Assembly: GCA_016870355.1 (NCBI GenBank)
Contig: VGBR01000011.1
Location: 36,467 to 100,466 of the forward strand
DNA length: 64,000 nucleotides
Direction of reading: 5' to 3'
DNA from: Actinomycetota bacterium
GTDB taxonomy: Bacteria > Actinomycetota > Acidimicrobiia > IMCC26256 > PALSA-555
The translations under genes were made by a program, and so were the position numbers. Below, in pieces: positions 7,093 through 16,315 of the stretch. The notes under the pieces are model-generated. The model searched no databases. It saw only the letters and a program-made list of their open reading frames with translations, and was not told where the DNA came from. Each line of letters opens with the position of its first letter. The stretch's first letter is position 1.

Positions 7093-8883
7093 ATGCCACC
7101 GCTACGTGCGCAGAAGCGCCGCGCGCCGTGGGTGCTGGTCGTCACGCTCACGGCCCTTGTCGTCAGCACGTTTCCGGCACCGCCTGCGTTCGCCGCTGAC
7201 AACTGGTCGCCGCCGGTGCCCGGTGTCGTCGTGCGCGGCTACCGGGAACCACTGGCGCAGTTCGCGCCAGGTCACCGCGGCGTCGACCTTGCGGCACCCG
7301 CGGGCACCATCGTGCGAGCCGCAAGCGACGGAACGATCACGTTCGCGGGCGACGTCTCCGGCGCGCTTCACGTCGTCATCGAGCACACCGGCGGAATCCG
7401 CACGTCCTACTCGTTCCTTGCTCATGTCGACGTAGAGGCCGGCGACACGGTTCGTCGGGGCGCGGTTGTCGGGACCGCGGGCGGCCGCGGGAGTGGTCAC
7501 GCCACCGGGGTCTTGCACTTCGGCGCCCGATCCGGGAGTCGCTACTTCGACCCGATGCTGCTGTTCGGTCCGACCGACCTCACCGAGCTCGTGCGGTTGG
7601 CTCCCGCTGATCGGATCACGGCAACCGACGTCGCGCTGCTCCTGCGCGAGTTCGACGACGGCTGCGGTCTTCTCTGTGACATCGGCAATGCAATTGGCGA
7701 CAGCACTGATTGGGTGGTCGACCAGGTCGAGGATGCCATCGAGCTCGGGATCGAGGCGCTGCGCACCATTGGCGAGCTCACGGAAGAGCTCATCGAAGAG
7801 ATCGAGCAACTCGCCCGCGAGGTGCTCGAGACGCTCATCGAAGCTGCGGCGGACGTCGTCGAAGCGGTCGCGCAGTTCGCCGAGATGCTCGTCAACGGGG
7901 TGGCCGAGTTCGTCGAAGCCATCATCGAAGCCGGCATTCTTCTCTACGAGCAGCTCACGTCGTGTCCGCAACCGCCACCGAAGGCGCACTCGAAGGGCTC
8001 GGGCAATGCCGCCTTCCTCGTTGCCGGCCTGACGAGCTCGATCACGAAGCGGCCTCCCGACAAGCACGGCGACGTGTACGACGAGTCCTTCAAGCCGCGC
8101 CTGAATCCGCTGGGTTACACGCGCGACGAGGTCGAGCACTTCTCGTACCGCGAAGGGTCGCGTACGTATCGCCCACAAGACACCGTCACTGATCTCCACG
8201 AGCAGGCGGCGTCGATGGGTCGTCAGCTCAAGGAGTGGGCTCGAGAGCATCCCGGCGAGTCCATCGACCTCATCGGACACTCACAAGGAGGTGTGGTGAT
8301 CGATCTCTTCCTGATCGAGCAGTACGCAGGGCACGAAGACGAGTTCCCACCGATCGAGAACATCGTGACGTTCGGATCCCCTCACGAGGGGACGCCGATC
8401 GCTGACTTTGCAGAGAAGGTCGACAATCACCTCTCGCTCGGTATCGCGGCGCGCACGCTTGACCCGTTGGACTTGATCGGTTCGGATGCGGTCACGCAGA
8501 TGACTTCTGATTCGTCGACGATTGACGGGATACAGAGTCATGACGACATCACCAACGGAATCCGATTCCTGTCGATCGCGGGCTCGGAGGATCCCATCGT
8601 GCCTTCGAACAGGAGCGACGTACCTGGGGCTACCAAGGTCGTGGTGCCGGTAGGCGTTCCGTTGCTTCCCGACGATCACAGTGCCGTGGTCCGCGACGAC
8701 GACGCGATCAGCGCCGCGCAAGCGCACTTGGAAGGTCGATCGCCCGCTGACTCGTGCGGGCTGCTCGTGGACGTAGGAGGAGAGTTGTGGTCGGGGCTCG
8801 TCGACTGGGCGGCCAAGAAGACCACCACCGTTCCCGGCGACCTTGGCCCAGTCGACGAGTTCGTCAGGGACCACGTCCTGTGA
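7093..8883 (+). CDS. Secreted M23-peptidase/lipase-like fusion protein
   Basis: A 596-residue exported protein with three parts. Residues 1-35 form a signal peptide ending AFAAD. Residues 45-155 are an M23 (LytM-like) domain with H61 and D65 (GHRGVDL) and H142, but the first His of the usual HxH is Val140 (TGVLHFG), as I recall for homologues beside rpsB in other actinobacteria. Residues 205-290 are a long acidic helical stretch. Residues 305-540 look like an alpha/beta-hydrolase: GHSQGG with Ser397, plus candidate Asp500 (GSEDPIV) and His529 (PDDHSA). It may cut or bind peptidoglycan and hydrolyse an ester; neither activity is certain. Confidence 0.8.
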   Translation: MPPLRAQKRRAPWVLVVTLTALVVSTFPAPPAFAADNWSPPVPGVVVRGYREPLAQFAPGHRGVDLAAPAGTIVRAASDGTITFAGDVSGALHVVIEHTGGIRTSYSFLAHVDVEAGDTVRRGAVVGTAGGRGSGHATGVLHFGARSGSRYFDPMLLFGPTDLTELVRLAPADRITATDVALLLREFDDGCGLLCDIGNAIGDSTDWVVDQVEDAIELGIEALRTIGELTEELIEEIEQLAREVLETLIEAAADVVEAVAQFAEMLVNGVAEFVEAIIEAGILLYEQLTSCPQPPPKAHSKGSGNAAFLVAGLTSSITKRPPDKHGDVYDESFKPRLNPLGYTRDEVEHFSYREGSRTYRPQDTVTDLHEQAASMGRQLKEWAREHPGESIDLIGHSQGGVVIDLFLIEQYAGHEDEFPPIENIVTFGSPHEGTPIADFAEKVDNHLSLGIAARTLDPLDLIGSDAVTQMTSDSSTIDGIQSHDDITNGIRFLSIAGSEDPIVPSNRSDVPGATKVVVPVGVPLLPDDHSAVVRDDDAISAAQAHLEGRSPADSCGLLVDVGGELWSGLVDWAAKKTTTVPGDLGPVDEFVRDHVL

Positions 8884-10025
8884 GCACCCGGATCGCTCGA
8901 CGCTTGGCTGTGACGGCGCTCGTCATGTGCATGTGCACGCTTGCGCCGCACGTTGCCGTCGCCGAGGAGCACACGCTCGAGCCCCAGTGGTCGGCTGCCG
9001 GACCAGACGCGCCATCGCTGCTTTCGGCCGACGCAAGCGGCGCGGCCGCGCTCGGCCACACCGGTGACGTCGTGGTCGTCGACAGCGAGGGCGAGGAGCT
9101 GTGGCGCCGCTCTGTGGACGCCTCAACCGTCGGACCGGTCGCGATCGGCGGAGATGTAGTGGTCGTCGTCGCGGACGACCAGCTCCTGCTCGCCTTTGAT
9201 CGCGCGTCGGGAGCGGAACGCTGGCGGCACCAGCTCGCCCGGATCGACTCCGTCGCAGTCGGTGCCGGTGCTGCCGGCGAGACGTTGGCTGCGCTGGTCA
9301 CGGAGGAAGGCGGCGTCGAGCTGTTGGATGGCGGTAGCGGAGCCGTGCGATGGACCGTCGCCGTCCCGGTCGGCGAGAAGATGTTCGGTTCGCGCGCGTG
9401 GATCACGGACTCACGCGTGATGATCATGTGGCAGGACGAAGAGGCGCGCCTGCGAGTCTTCGATGTCGTCACCGGAGCCGTGAGCTGGGGTTACGGCGCA
9501 CCCGAGCTCTTCACGATGCCAGCAGTGACGAATGGCATCGTGGCGTTCACGGAGGCCATCCGCCTCAATGCGCGCAAGACGCGCGTGATCGGGTCGATGC
9601 GCGGTTTCGCAGTCGCCGACGGGCGCGAGCTGTGGACTCGCTCGACGCGGAGCAAGTCGGGCTTCTTCACGGGGGTCGCGACAGCGGCTGGTGAAGGCGG
9701 CATCGCGATGGTGGATCTGGAAGGGAAGGTGACTGCGCTCGATCCGCAAAGCGGTGAGGTTCGTTGGCGCCGCGAGACCGGCTTGCTCCAGTTCGAAGCA
9801 GAGCCACACGTGGTCGGCAACGTGTTCGTGCTTCCCATGTACGGCACGGGCTTGTTCGCGGCGGACGTGACCGACGGCGAGCCCATCGAGATCGATGCGA
9901 TCAGACCCGGCCAGACGGCGATGACGATCGAGGCCACCGCGTCCGCCGGCAACCGGCTCTACCTCCTCGTGTCGTTCCCATGGGGCGACAACGAGATCTG
10001 GATGCTCGAACCCACGTCGACCTGA
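8880..10025 (+). CDS. Secreted PQQ-type beta-propeller protein
   Basis: A 381-residue protein starting at GTG 8880, overlapping the upstream stop as GTGA. A signal peptide (ALVMCMCTLAPHVAVAEE) is followed by repeated propeller blades of the PQQ/BamB type: DSEGEELWRR, RASGAERWRH, DGGSGAVRWTV, DPQSGEVRWRRE. The blades carry no visible catalytic residues, so it may be a binding or scaffold protein outside the membrane. The tight overlap suggests it works with the M23-lipase fusion. Confidence 0.8.
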   Translation: MSTRIARRLAVTALVMCMCTLAPHVAVAEEHTLEPQWSAAGPDAPSLLSADASGAAALGHTGDVVVVDSEGEELWRRSVDASTVGPVAIGGDVVVVVADDQLLLAFDRASGAERWRHQLARIDSVAVGAGAAGETLAALVTEEGGVELLDGGSGAVRWTVAVPVGEKMFGSRAWITDSRVMIMWQDEEARLRVFDVVTGAVSWGYGAPELFTMPAVTNGIVAFTEAIRLNARKTRVIGSMRGFAVADGRELWTRSTRSKSGFFTGVATAAGEGGIAMVDLEGKVTALDPQSGEVRWRRETGLLQFEAEPHVVGNVFVLPMYGTGLFAADVTDGEPIEIDAIRPGQTAMTIEATASAGNRLYLLVSFPWGDNEIWMLEPTST

Positions 10026-10068
10026 CGCCGCGCACCCGTCCGGCGGGAGGTCGGGATGGGGTCACCGC

Positions 10069-10074
10069 TACACT
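10069..10074 (+). promoter_or_regulatory. Likely -10 box TACACT for rpsB-tsf
   Basis: TACACT lies about 117 bases before the rpsB start, giving a leader of roughly 110 bases. Such leaders of rpsB are a known place for S2 autoregulation in other bacteria; no specific structure is proven here. Confidence 0.4.
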
Positions 10075-10190
10075 GGCTCCTCGACTCGGACGCCTTCGGG
10101 GGTCCGGGATCTCACAGGCCCACCGCCTCAGGGTCGCTCCGCTTCGGCGGGGTGCCGGCGGGCCGACGCACAACTCAAGAGGAGTCACCA

Positions 10191-11186
10191 GTGGCTGTCG
10201 TCACCATGAAGCAGCTTCTGGAGGCCGGGGTCCACTTCGGTCACCAGACGCGCCGTTGGAACCCGAAGATGCGTCGCTTCATCTTCGGGGAGCGCAACGG
10301 GATCTACATCGTCGACCTCCAGCAGACGCTGGACCGGATCGACACCGCCTATCGCTTCATCCGCAAGACGGTGGAAGATGGCGGGACGGTCCTGTTCGTG
10401 GGCACCAAGAAGCAGGCCCAGGAGCCGGTGCAGAGCCAGGCTGACCGGTGCGGCATGCCGTACGTGAACTACCGGTGGCTTGGCGGGATGCTCACCAACT
10501 TCCAGACCGTGCACGCACGCGTCTCGAAGCTGCACGAGCTCGACCGCATGGTGGCGTCGGGCGAGACCGAGCAGATGATCAAGAAGGAAGGCCTGAAGGT
10601 CAAGCGCGAGCGCGACAAGCTCCAGCGCAACCTCGGCGGCATCGCAAAGATGGAGAAGCTCCCCGACGCGGTGTTCGTGATCGACACCAAGAAGGAGCAC
10701 ATCGCCGTCACCGAGGCGAACCGGCTCGGCATCCCGGTGATCGCGGTGGTCGACACCAACTGCGACCCCGACATCATCGACTTCGTGATCCCCGGCAACG
10801 ACGACGCGATCCGCTCCGCGTCCCTGATGAGCCGCATCGTCGCCGACGCGGTGCACGAAGGTCGGCTGCTCGCGCAGCGCAAGGGTGGCAGCAAGCCAGC
10901 GGAGAAGGCCGAGAAGGCAGCGCCGAAGGAGCTCACGCCCGAGGAGCAGGTCGCGACGAACGAGGCGCAACAGAAGGCGAAGGACGAAGCCGCGGCCGCG
11001 CAGGTGAAGCGCGAGGCCAAAGCCAAGACCGCAAAGAAGGCGCCGGCCAAGAAGGCGGCCGCAAAGGATGATGGTGGCGCGGCGGCCGAGGCGACCGACA
11101 CGGCGGACGCGCCCGCCGACGCACCAGCAGAACCAGCACCCGAGGCAGCCGCTGACGCAGCTGCAGACGAGAAAGCAGCTACCTGA
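10191..11186 (+). CDS. rpsB: 30S ribosomal protein S2
   Basis: A 331-residue S2 protein of the small ribosomal subunit. The conserved core runs from [14 protein letters not shown] to [26 protein letters not shown]. After about residue 230 a tail of some 100 residues follows that is rich in Lys, Ala and Glu and then Ala, Pro and Asp; it is not part of the standard fold. GTG 10191 is preceded by AGAGGAG at a 6-base spacing. The stop overlaps the tsf start as TGATG, so the two are coupled as in most bacteria. Confidence 0.97.
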   Translation: MAVVTMKQLLEAGVHFGHQTRRWNPKMRRFIFGERNGIYIVDLQQTLDRIDTAYRFIRKTVEDGGTVLFVGTKKQAQEPVQSQADRCGMPYVNYRWLGGMLTNFQTVHARVSKLHELDRMVASGETEQMIKKEGLKVKRERDKLQRNLGGIAKMEKLPDAVFVIDTKKEHIAVTEANRLGIPVIAVVDTNCDPDIIDFVIPGNDDAIRSASLMSRIVADAVHEGRLLAQRKGGSKPAEKAEKAAPKELTPEEQVATNEAQQKAKDEAAAAQVKREAKAKTAKKAPAKKAAAKDDGGAAAEATDTADAPADAPAEPAPEAAADAAADEKAAT

Positions 11187-12031
11187 TGGCGGACTTCTCC
11201 GCAGCCGACGTCGCGGCCCTCCGCAAGGCCACCGGCGCTGGGATGATGGACTGCAAGACGGCGCTCACCGAGAACAACGGCGACATGGAGGCAGCCAAGG
11301 ACTGGCTGCGCACCAAGGGCCTCGCCGGTGCGGGCAAGCGCGCCGGGCGCGCGGCTGACCAGGGTGCGATCGACGTTGTTGTCGACGGTGGCGTCGGCGC
11401 GCTCGTCGAGCTCACCGCCGAGACCGACTTCGTGGCCAAGAGTGCCGAGTTCACCGACACGGTGACCAAGCTCGCGCAGCTCGCCGCCAAGGAGAAGCCC
11501 GACAACCTCGGCGGCCTGCCGTTCGAGGGCAGCACGGTCGAGGAGCACGTCACCCAGATGGCCGCCAAGCTCGGTGAGAACGTCGCGCTCGGTCGCGTCG
11601 CGGTCTTCGACGGTGGCGACGGGGTCATCGACGGCTACAAGCACGTCCAGAACGGTCGCGGCACGATCGGCGTGCTCGTGGAGGTCGGTGGCGTCGATCC
11701 GATGGACGCCAAGGCGACCGAGGTCGCGCACGACATCGCGCTGCACATCGCCTCCGCGGCACCGAGGTGGGCGACGCGTGACGAGGTGCCGCCCGACGTG
11801 GTCGAGAAGGAGCGGGCGGTGCTCGAGGAGCTCACCCGCAACGAGGGCAAGCCCGAGAACGCGCTCGAGAAGATCGTCGAGGGTCGGCTCAACGGCTTCT
11901 ACAAGGAGAACGTGCTCGTCGAGCAGGCCTTCGTGCGCGACGCCAAGACCACGGTCGGCAAGCTCGTCGAGGGGCTCGGCAAGGACGCGAGCGTGAAGCG
12001 CTTCGCCCGGGTGAAGATCGGCGAGGACTAA
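11186..12031 (+). CDS. tsf: Elongation factor Ts
   Basis: A 281-residue guanine-nucleotide exchange factor for EF-Tu. It shows the N-terminal UBA-like part (VAALRKATGAGMMDCKTAL), the TDFVAK motif of the core (ELTAETDFVAKS) and a C-terminal EQAFVRD segment. ATG 11186 shares its A with the rpsB stop. Length and order are standard. Confidence 0.97.
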   Translation: MADFSAADVAALRKATGAGMMDCKTALTENNGDMEAAKDWLRTKGLAGAGKRAGRAADQGAIDVVVDGGVGALVELTAETDFVAKSAEFTDTVTKLAQLAAKEKPDNLGGLPFEGSTVEEHVTQMAAKLGENVALGRVAVFDGGDGVIDGYKHVQNGRGTIGVLVEVGGVDPMDAKATEVAHDIALHIASAAPRWATRDEVPPDVVEKERAVLEELTRNEGKPENALEKIVEGRLNGFYKENVLVEQAFVRDAKTTVGKLVEGLGKDASVKRFARVKIGED

Positions 12032-12146
12032 CTAGGAGTCCAACCGCCCCGGGTCGAAGCGACGTGATCCGACCCGGTCGCCCAATCCCTGCCCCCGCCT
12101 TCGGTTCGCTCAACGCGCACGTGGGTTGAACGCCGCGATCGCCCGG

Positions 12147-12152
12147 TAGGGT
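12147..12152 (+). promoter_or_regulatory. Possible promoter of pyrH-frr (TTGAAC / TAGGGT)
   Basis: TTGAAC at 12126-12131 and TAGGGT at 12147-12152 are 15 bases apart, slightly short for a standard promoter. They sit in the 162-base gap between tsf and pyrH, about 40 bases before the pyrH start. Confidence 0.35.
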
Positions 12153-12193
12153 GGCTCGCCGACCGGGCCGGGCATGCACACCAGGAGGATGAC

Positions 12194-12925
12194 GTGGCCG
12201 AGAGCCAGTACCGGAGGGTGGTGCTGAAGCTCTCGGGTGAGGCGTTCGCCGACACGTCCATCGGGTACGGCATCGACGCCGCGGTCGTGCAGCGCATCGC
12301 CGATGAAGTGGCGCACGCGCACAACAACCTCGGTGTCGAGATGGCGATCGTGGTGGGCGGCGGCAACATCTTCCGGGGCATGAGCGGCGCCCAACGGGGC
12401 ATGGACCGCGCCCGGGCGGACTACATGGGCATGCTCGCCACCGTCATCAACGCGCTCGCGATCCAGGACGCGCTCGAGTCGATCGACCAGCCGGTGCGAG
12501 TGCAGACGGCGATCACGATGTCGCAGGTAGCCGAGCCCTACATCCCGCGCCGCGCGATCCGTCACCTCGAGAAGGGTCGCGTCGTGGTGTTCGCAGCCGG
12601 CACGGGGAACCCGTTCTTCACCACCGACACCACCGCCGCGCTGCGCGGCGCGGAGATCGGCGCCGAGGCGATCCTGAAGGGCACGCATTCCGGCGTCGAC
12701 GGCATCTACTCCGCCGACCCGCGCAAGCACGCCGATGCCGAGAAGCTCACCGAGGTGAGCCACTTCGAGGTGCTCAACAAGCGGCTCGAGGTGATGGACT
12801 CGACCGCCATCACGTTCTGCATGGACAACAAGCTGCCGATCATCGTGTTCGACGTGATGCAGCCGGGCAACATCGCCCGCGCGCTCGTGGGCGAGCCGAT
12901 CGGCACGCTCGTCCGCACCGCCTGA
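12194..12925 (+). CDS. pyrH: UMP kinase
   Basis: A 243-residue bacterial UMP kinase, which makes UDP from UMP and ATP in pyrimidine synthesis. Visible motifs: [21 protein letters not shown], the substrate part [19 protein letters not shown] and [26 protein letters not shown] 12194 has AGGAGG at 12183-12188, a strong ribosome site. It is followed by frr at a 16-base gap, the usual pair. Confidence 0.97.
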   Translation: MAESQYRRVVLKLSGEAFADTSIGYGIDAAVVQRIADEVAHAHNNLGVEMAIVVGGGNIFRGMSGAQRGMDRARADYMGMLATVINALAIQDALESIDQPVRVQTAITMSQVAEPYIPRRAIRHLEKGRVVVFAAGTGNPFFTTDTTAALRGAEIGAEAILKGTHSGVDGIYSADPRKHADAEKLTEVSHFEVLNKRLEVMDSTAITFCMDNKLPIIVFDVMQPGNIARALVGEPIGTLVRTA

Positions 12926-12941
12926 GACCGAAGGGAGCATC

Positions 12942-13514
12942 GTGGCCGACAACGAGCTCGCCGACCTCGCGGTCGAGGAGTGTCACGACAAGATGAAGAA
13001 GGCGATCGAGCACCTCAAGGGAGAGTTCGGCGCGGTGCGCACCGGTCGCGCCAACCCCGGGCTCGTCGAGAAGCTCATGGTCGACTCGTATGGCGCGATG
13101 GTGCCGCTTCAGCAGCTCGCTGGGTGCAGCGTGCCCGAGCCGCGGCTGCTCGTGATCTCGCCGTACGACAAGAACAACATCAAGGCCATCGAGAAGGCGA
13201 TCAATGCGAGCGACCTCGGGGTGAACCCGAGCAACGACGGTGTGGTCATCCGCCTCGCCTTCCCGCAGCTCACCGAGGATCGCCGCAAGGAGCTCGTGAA
13301 GGTCGTGAAGGCGAGAGCGGAAGAGGGCCGGGTGGCCGTCCGCAACATCCGCCGCGACGCCCGCAAGGACCTCGAAGCCCTCCAGAAGGACAACGACATC
13401 TCCAAGGACGACCTCGAGCGGGTCGAGAAGGACCTCGACAAGCACACCCACGGGGTCGTGGCCGAGATCGACACCCTCCTCTCCCACAAGGAGAAGGAGC
13501 TCCTCGAGGTCTAG
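12942..13514 (+). CDS. frr: Ribosome recycling factor
   Basis: A 190-residue protein that, with EF-G, splits the post-termination ribosome. The triple-helix bundle signature is clear: FGAVRTGRANPGLVEKL, EPRLLVISPYDKNNIKAIEKAI and LTEDRRKELVKVVKARAEEGRVAVRNIRRDA-type sequence. GTG 12942 is preceded by GAAGGGAG. A strong hairpin follows the stop. Confidence 0.97.
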   Translation: MADNELADLAVEECHDKMKKAIEHLKGEFGAVRTGRANPGLVEKLMVDSYGAMVPLQQLAGCSVPEPRLLVISPYDKNNIKAIEKAINASDLGVNPSNDGVVIRLAFPQLTEDRRKELVKVVKARAEEGRVAVRNIRRDARKDLEALQKDNDISKDDLERVEKDLDKHTHGVVAEIDTLLSHKEKELLEV

Positions 13515-13518
13515 GTAT

Positions 13519-13544
13519 CACGGGGGAGGCAGGCCTCCCCCGTG
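13519..13544 (+). terminator. GC-rich hairpin after frr
   Basis: CACGGGGGAGG (13519-13529) pairs perfectly with CCTCCCCCGTG (13534-13544) around a 4-base loop, 5 bases after the frr stop. No U-run follows, so it is a terminator-like or mRNA-end-protecting structure. Confidence 0.55.
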
Positions 13545-13679
13545 TGCCCCCTCCGGCGCGACCAGAGCCTCGACCCTGTGGTTGCGGGGCGGCAAAGCCA
13601 CCCCGCGGCGAGCCAAGTCCAATCCCACGAACCTCACAGCCCACTCTGGCCCCCCCTGTCGCTCGGAGACCCTGGCGTC

Positions 13680-13685
13680 TAACCT
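13680..13685 (+). promoter_or_regulatory. -10 box TAACCT before cdsA
   Basis: TAACCT ends 9 bases before ATG 13695 with no ribosome site between, so cdsA-dxr-rseP probably has its own leaderless or very short-leader transcript. Confidence 0.45.
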
Positions 13686-13694
13686 GGTGGCCCT

Positions 13695-15197
13695 ATGTCG
13701 GACTGGCGGGACGACGATTTTGTCGACGACGACTGGGTGCCTCGCCCGGCAGGCGAGGGTGTCCGGGTCGTCGGCGACCAAGGCCACGAGTTCGCCCGGC
13801 CGCCCGAGGCGCCGCCCCCGGCGGCGGCACCGGGCCGACGGCCCGCGGGGCGCTTCCCCCTGCCCGGCGAGGGCGCCGGCAACGAGAACGAGTTCTGGGG
13901 CGACGAGGCCCCGCCGCCCCGTCGCCGTGGTCATGACGAGACCCCTGTCGAGCTGCCCCATTGGACCGAGCCGGCCACTGGCCAGGTGCCGCGGGTCCTC
14001 GGCGGCGGTGACGCCGACGACGACTTCGGGCCCTGGGCGCAGGTGAGTGGCCGGGCCGGGCCGCGCTACCGCACCGGCGGCGCTGACTGGGCCGGCGGCG
14101 ACTGGGCCGAGGGCGAGCTGTTCAAGGACGAGACCACCGGGATGGGCGCGCTCGCCGACTCACACGACATGGGTGACGTCGCGCCCCGCAAGCGCGGGCG
14201 CCGCGGCCGGCGCGGGCGACGGCCCGAGCGCGACTTCGAGCACGACATGCCATCGCAGGCACCGGGCACGCTCGAGGGGTCCGCGCCCGCGGGTCCGCAC
14301 GACGGCTTTCACGGCGGCTACGCCGAGGGCTACGAGACCGGCTACGACTACGAGAGCTACGAAAAGGACGGTCCGGCACGCGCCGAGGTCGGGCCGCGTC
14401 TGATCACCGGCGTGATCATGGCGGCGGTGTGCTTGGGTGCGTTCGCCGCCGGTCGCGTGCCGGCCATGCTGCTCGTCACCGCGATCGTGGGCGCGGGAGC
14501 GTTCGAGCTGTACACCGCGTTCCAACGCGCCGGGTACCACCCGGCGACACTCCTCGGCTTGGTCGGGTGCGCGATGGTCGTGCCGCTCGCGTTCGAGCAA
14601 GGGCCTAGTGGAATCCTCATCGGCGCGTTGCTCATGGGCGCGTTCACACTGATCTGGTACTTGTTCCAGGTCGTGCATGCACGCGCGACCGTCAACATCG
14701 GACTGTCGCTCATCCCGTTCGCATGGGTCGGCATCTTTGGCGCCTACGCGGGGATGCTGCTGTCCAACGATCCCGGTGGCACCGGGCTGGTGCTCGGCGT
14801 CGCCATCTGCGCAGTCGGCTTCGACGTCGTCGCCTACTTCATCGGCCGGTCGATGGGCCGCACGCCGTTGCTCCCGCGGGTGTCGCCGAACAAGACCGTC
14901 GAGGGGCTGGTCGCCGGCGCGATCGCCGCGATCGCGCTGGGCGGCGTCGTCGGCAGCACGCTGCACCCCTGGGCCGACAAGGGCATCGGCGCCGGGATCG
15001 TGCTCGGGATCCTCGTCGCCATCACCGCCCCCCTCGGCGACCTCGCTGAGTCGATGATCAAGCGCGACCTCGGCGTGAAGGACCTCGGCGGGATCCTGCC
15101 TGGGCACGGCGGCTTCCTCGACCGCTTCGATGCCATCCTCTTCACGCTCCCCGCGGCCTTCTACTGGGCAGTTCACCTGGCACCATTCGGTTCGTGA
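13695..15197 (+). CDS. cdsA: Phosphatidate cytidylyltransferase with long N-terminal extension
   Basis: A 500-residue protein that makes CDP-diacylglycerol for phospholipids. The C-terminal half (about 235-500) has several membrane helices and the family signature near the end: SMIKRDLGVKDLGGILPGHGG followed by FLDRFDA. The first ~230 residues are hydrophilic, acidic and low-complexity, with RKRGRRGRRGRR near the middle; this is far longer than in typical CdsA (about 280 residues in all). The tail is probably cytoplasmic and disordered. The stop overlaps dxr as GTGA. Confidence 0.93.
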   Translation: MSDWRDDDFVDDDWVPRPAGEGVRVVGDQGHEFARPPEAPPPAAAPGRRPAGRFPLPGEGAGNENEFWGDEAPPPRRRGHDETPVELPHWTEPATGQVPRVLGGGDADDDFGPWAQVSGRAGPRYRTGGADWAGGDWAEGELFKDETTGMGALADSHDMGDVAPRKRGRRGRRGRRPERDFEHDMPSQAPGTLEGSAPAGPHDGFHGGYAEGYETGYDYESYEKDGPARAEVGPRLITGVIMAAVCLGAFAAGRVPAMLLVTAIVGAGAFELYTAFQRAGYHPATLLGLVGCAMVVPLAFEQGPSGILIGALLMGAFTLIWYLFQVVHARATVNIGLSLIPFAWVGIFGAYAGMLLSNDPGGTGLVLGVAICAVGFDVVAYFIGRSMGRTPLLPRVSPNKTVEGLVAGAIAAIALGGVVGSTLHPWADKGIGAGIVLGILVAITAPLGDLAESMIKRDLGVKDLGGILPGHGGFLDRFDAILFTLPAAFYWAVHLAPFGS

Positions 15198-16315
15198 CAC
15201 CCCGGCGGGTGGTCGTCCTCGGGTCGACTGGCTCCATCGGCACCCAGGCCCTGGACGTCATCGCACGACATCGCGACCTGTACGAAGTCGTCGCGCTCGC
15301 GGCTGGCCGCAACACCAAGCTCCTTGCCGAACAGGCCGCGGAGTTCGGCGTGCCCGACGCGCACGTCCGCACCAGTGCCGACGGACCCGACGCGCTCGCC
15401 GAGCTCGCGGCGCTGCCCGACGTCGACGTCGTGCTGAACGCGGTGGTCGGCTTCGCCGGCTTGCCGGCCACGATCGCGGCGCTCGAAGCCGGGACGCGGC
15501 TTGCGCTCGCGAACAAGGAGAGTCTCATCGCCGGGGGACCGGTCGTGAACGCCGCGCGCGAGCGCGGTGGCGGCGAGATCGTGCCCGTCGACTCCGAGCA
15601 CTCAGCGCTGTACCAGGCACTGCGCGCCGGTGATCGCCGCGAGGTGTCGCGGCTCGTGCTCACGGCGAGCGGAGGACCGTTCCGGGGCAAGACCAGATCC
15701 GAGCTCGAGCTCGTGACCGTCGAGGACGCGCTGAAGCATCCAACCTGGGACATGGGTGCGAAGATCACCATCGACTCCTCGACGCTCATGAACAAGGGCC
15801 TCGAGGTGATCGAGGCGCACGAGCTGTTCGGCGTCGACTACGACCAGGTGGAGGTGGTGGTGCACCCCCAATCCGTGGTGCACGGGATGGTGGAGTTCAC
15901 CGACGGCGCCACGGTCGCCCAGCTCTCGATGCCCGACATGCGCCTGCCCATCGGCTTGGCGCTCGGCGCCCCCGACCGGCTCGACGAGCCCTTTGGTGCG
16001 ATCGACTGGTCGAGCCTCGGGTCGCTCACGTTCGAGGCCCCCGATGTCGATGCATTTCCGTGTCTCGCGCTCGCCTACGAGGCGGGTCGGGCCGGTGGGA
16101 GTGCGCCGGCGACCCTCTCGGGCGCCAATGAGGTGGCAGTGGCGGCGTTCCTCGACCGTCGGATCCCCTGGCTGTGCATCGCCGAGGTGAACCGCAGCGT
16201 GCTCGCCGAGGGGACGGGGAACATCACCTCCGTCGACGACGTTCTGGAGGCAGACCGGATCGCACGGGAGCGAGCCGGTCGCGTCGTCGAGCAGATCGAA
16301 CAGAGAGCCGCGTGA
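15194..16315 (+). CDS. dxr: 1-deoxy-D-xylulose 5-phosphate reductoisomerase
   Basis: A 373-residue enzyme of the MEP pathway converting DXP to MEP with NADPH. It shows LGSTGSIGTQALDVI (NADPH site), LANKESLIAGG, PVDSEHSALYQ with metal-binding Asp/Glu, the SGGPFRGK loop, and DMGAKITIDSSTLMNKGLE. GTG 15194 overlaps the cdsA stop. The order dxr, site-2 protease, ispG is conserved in actinobacteria, and ispG follows here, so two MEP-pathway steps flank the protease. Confidence 0.97.
   Translation: MTPRRVVVLGSTGSIGTQALDVIARHRDLYEVVALAAGRNTKLLAEQAAEFGVPDAHVRTSADGPDALAELAALPDVDVVLNAVVGFAGLPATIAALEAGTRLALANKESLIAGGPVVNAARERGGGEIVPVDSEHSALYQALRAGDRREVSRLVLTASGGPFRGKTRSELELVTVEDALKHPTWDMGAKITIDSSTLMNKGLEVIEAHELFGVDYDQVEVVVHPQSVVHGMVEFTDGATVAQLSMPDMRLPIGLALGAPDRLDEPFGAIDWSSLGSLTFEAPDVDAFPCLALAYEAGRAGGSAPATLSGANEVAVAAFLDRRIPWLCIAEVNRSVLAEGTGNITSVDDVLEADRIARERAGRVVEQIEQRAA

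Noticed and set aside
7510..7530. Loss of the first His in the M23 HxH motif as proof of a dead gene
   Set aside because: As far as I recall, homologues beside rpsB in other actinobacteria also lack it, so it looks like a family trait rather than decay.
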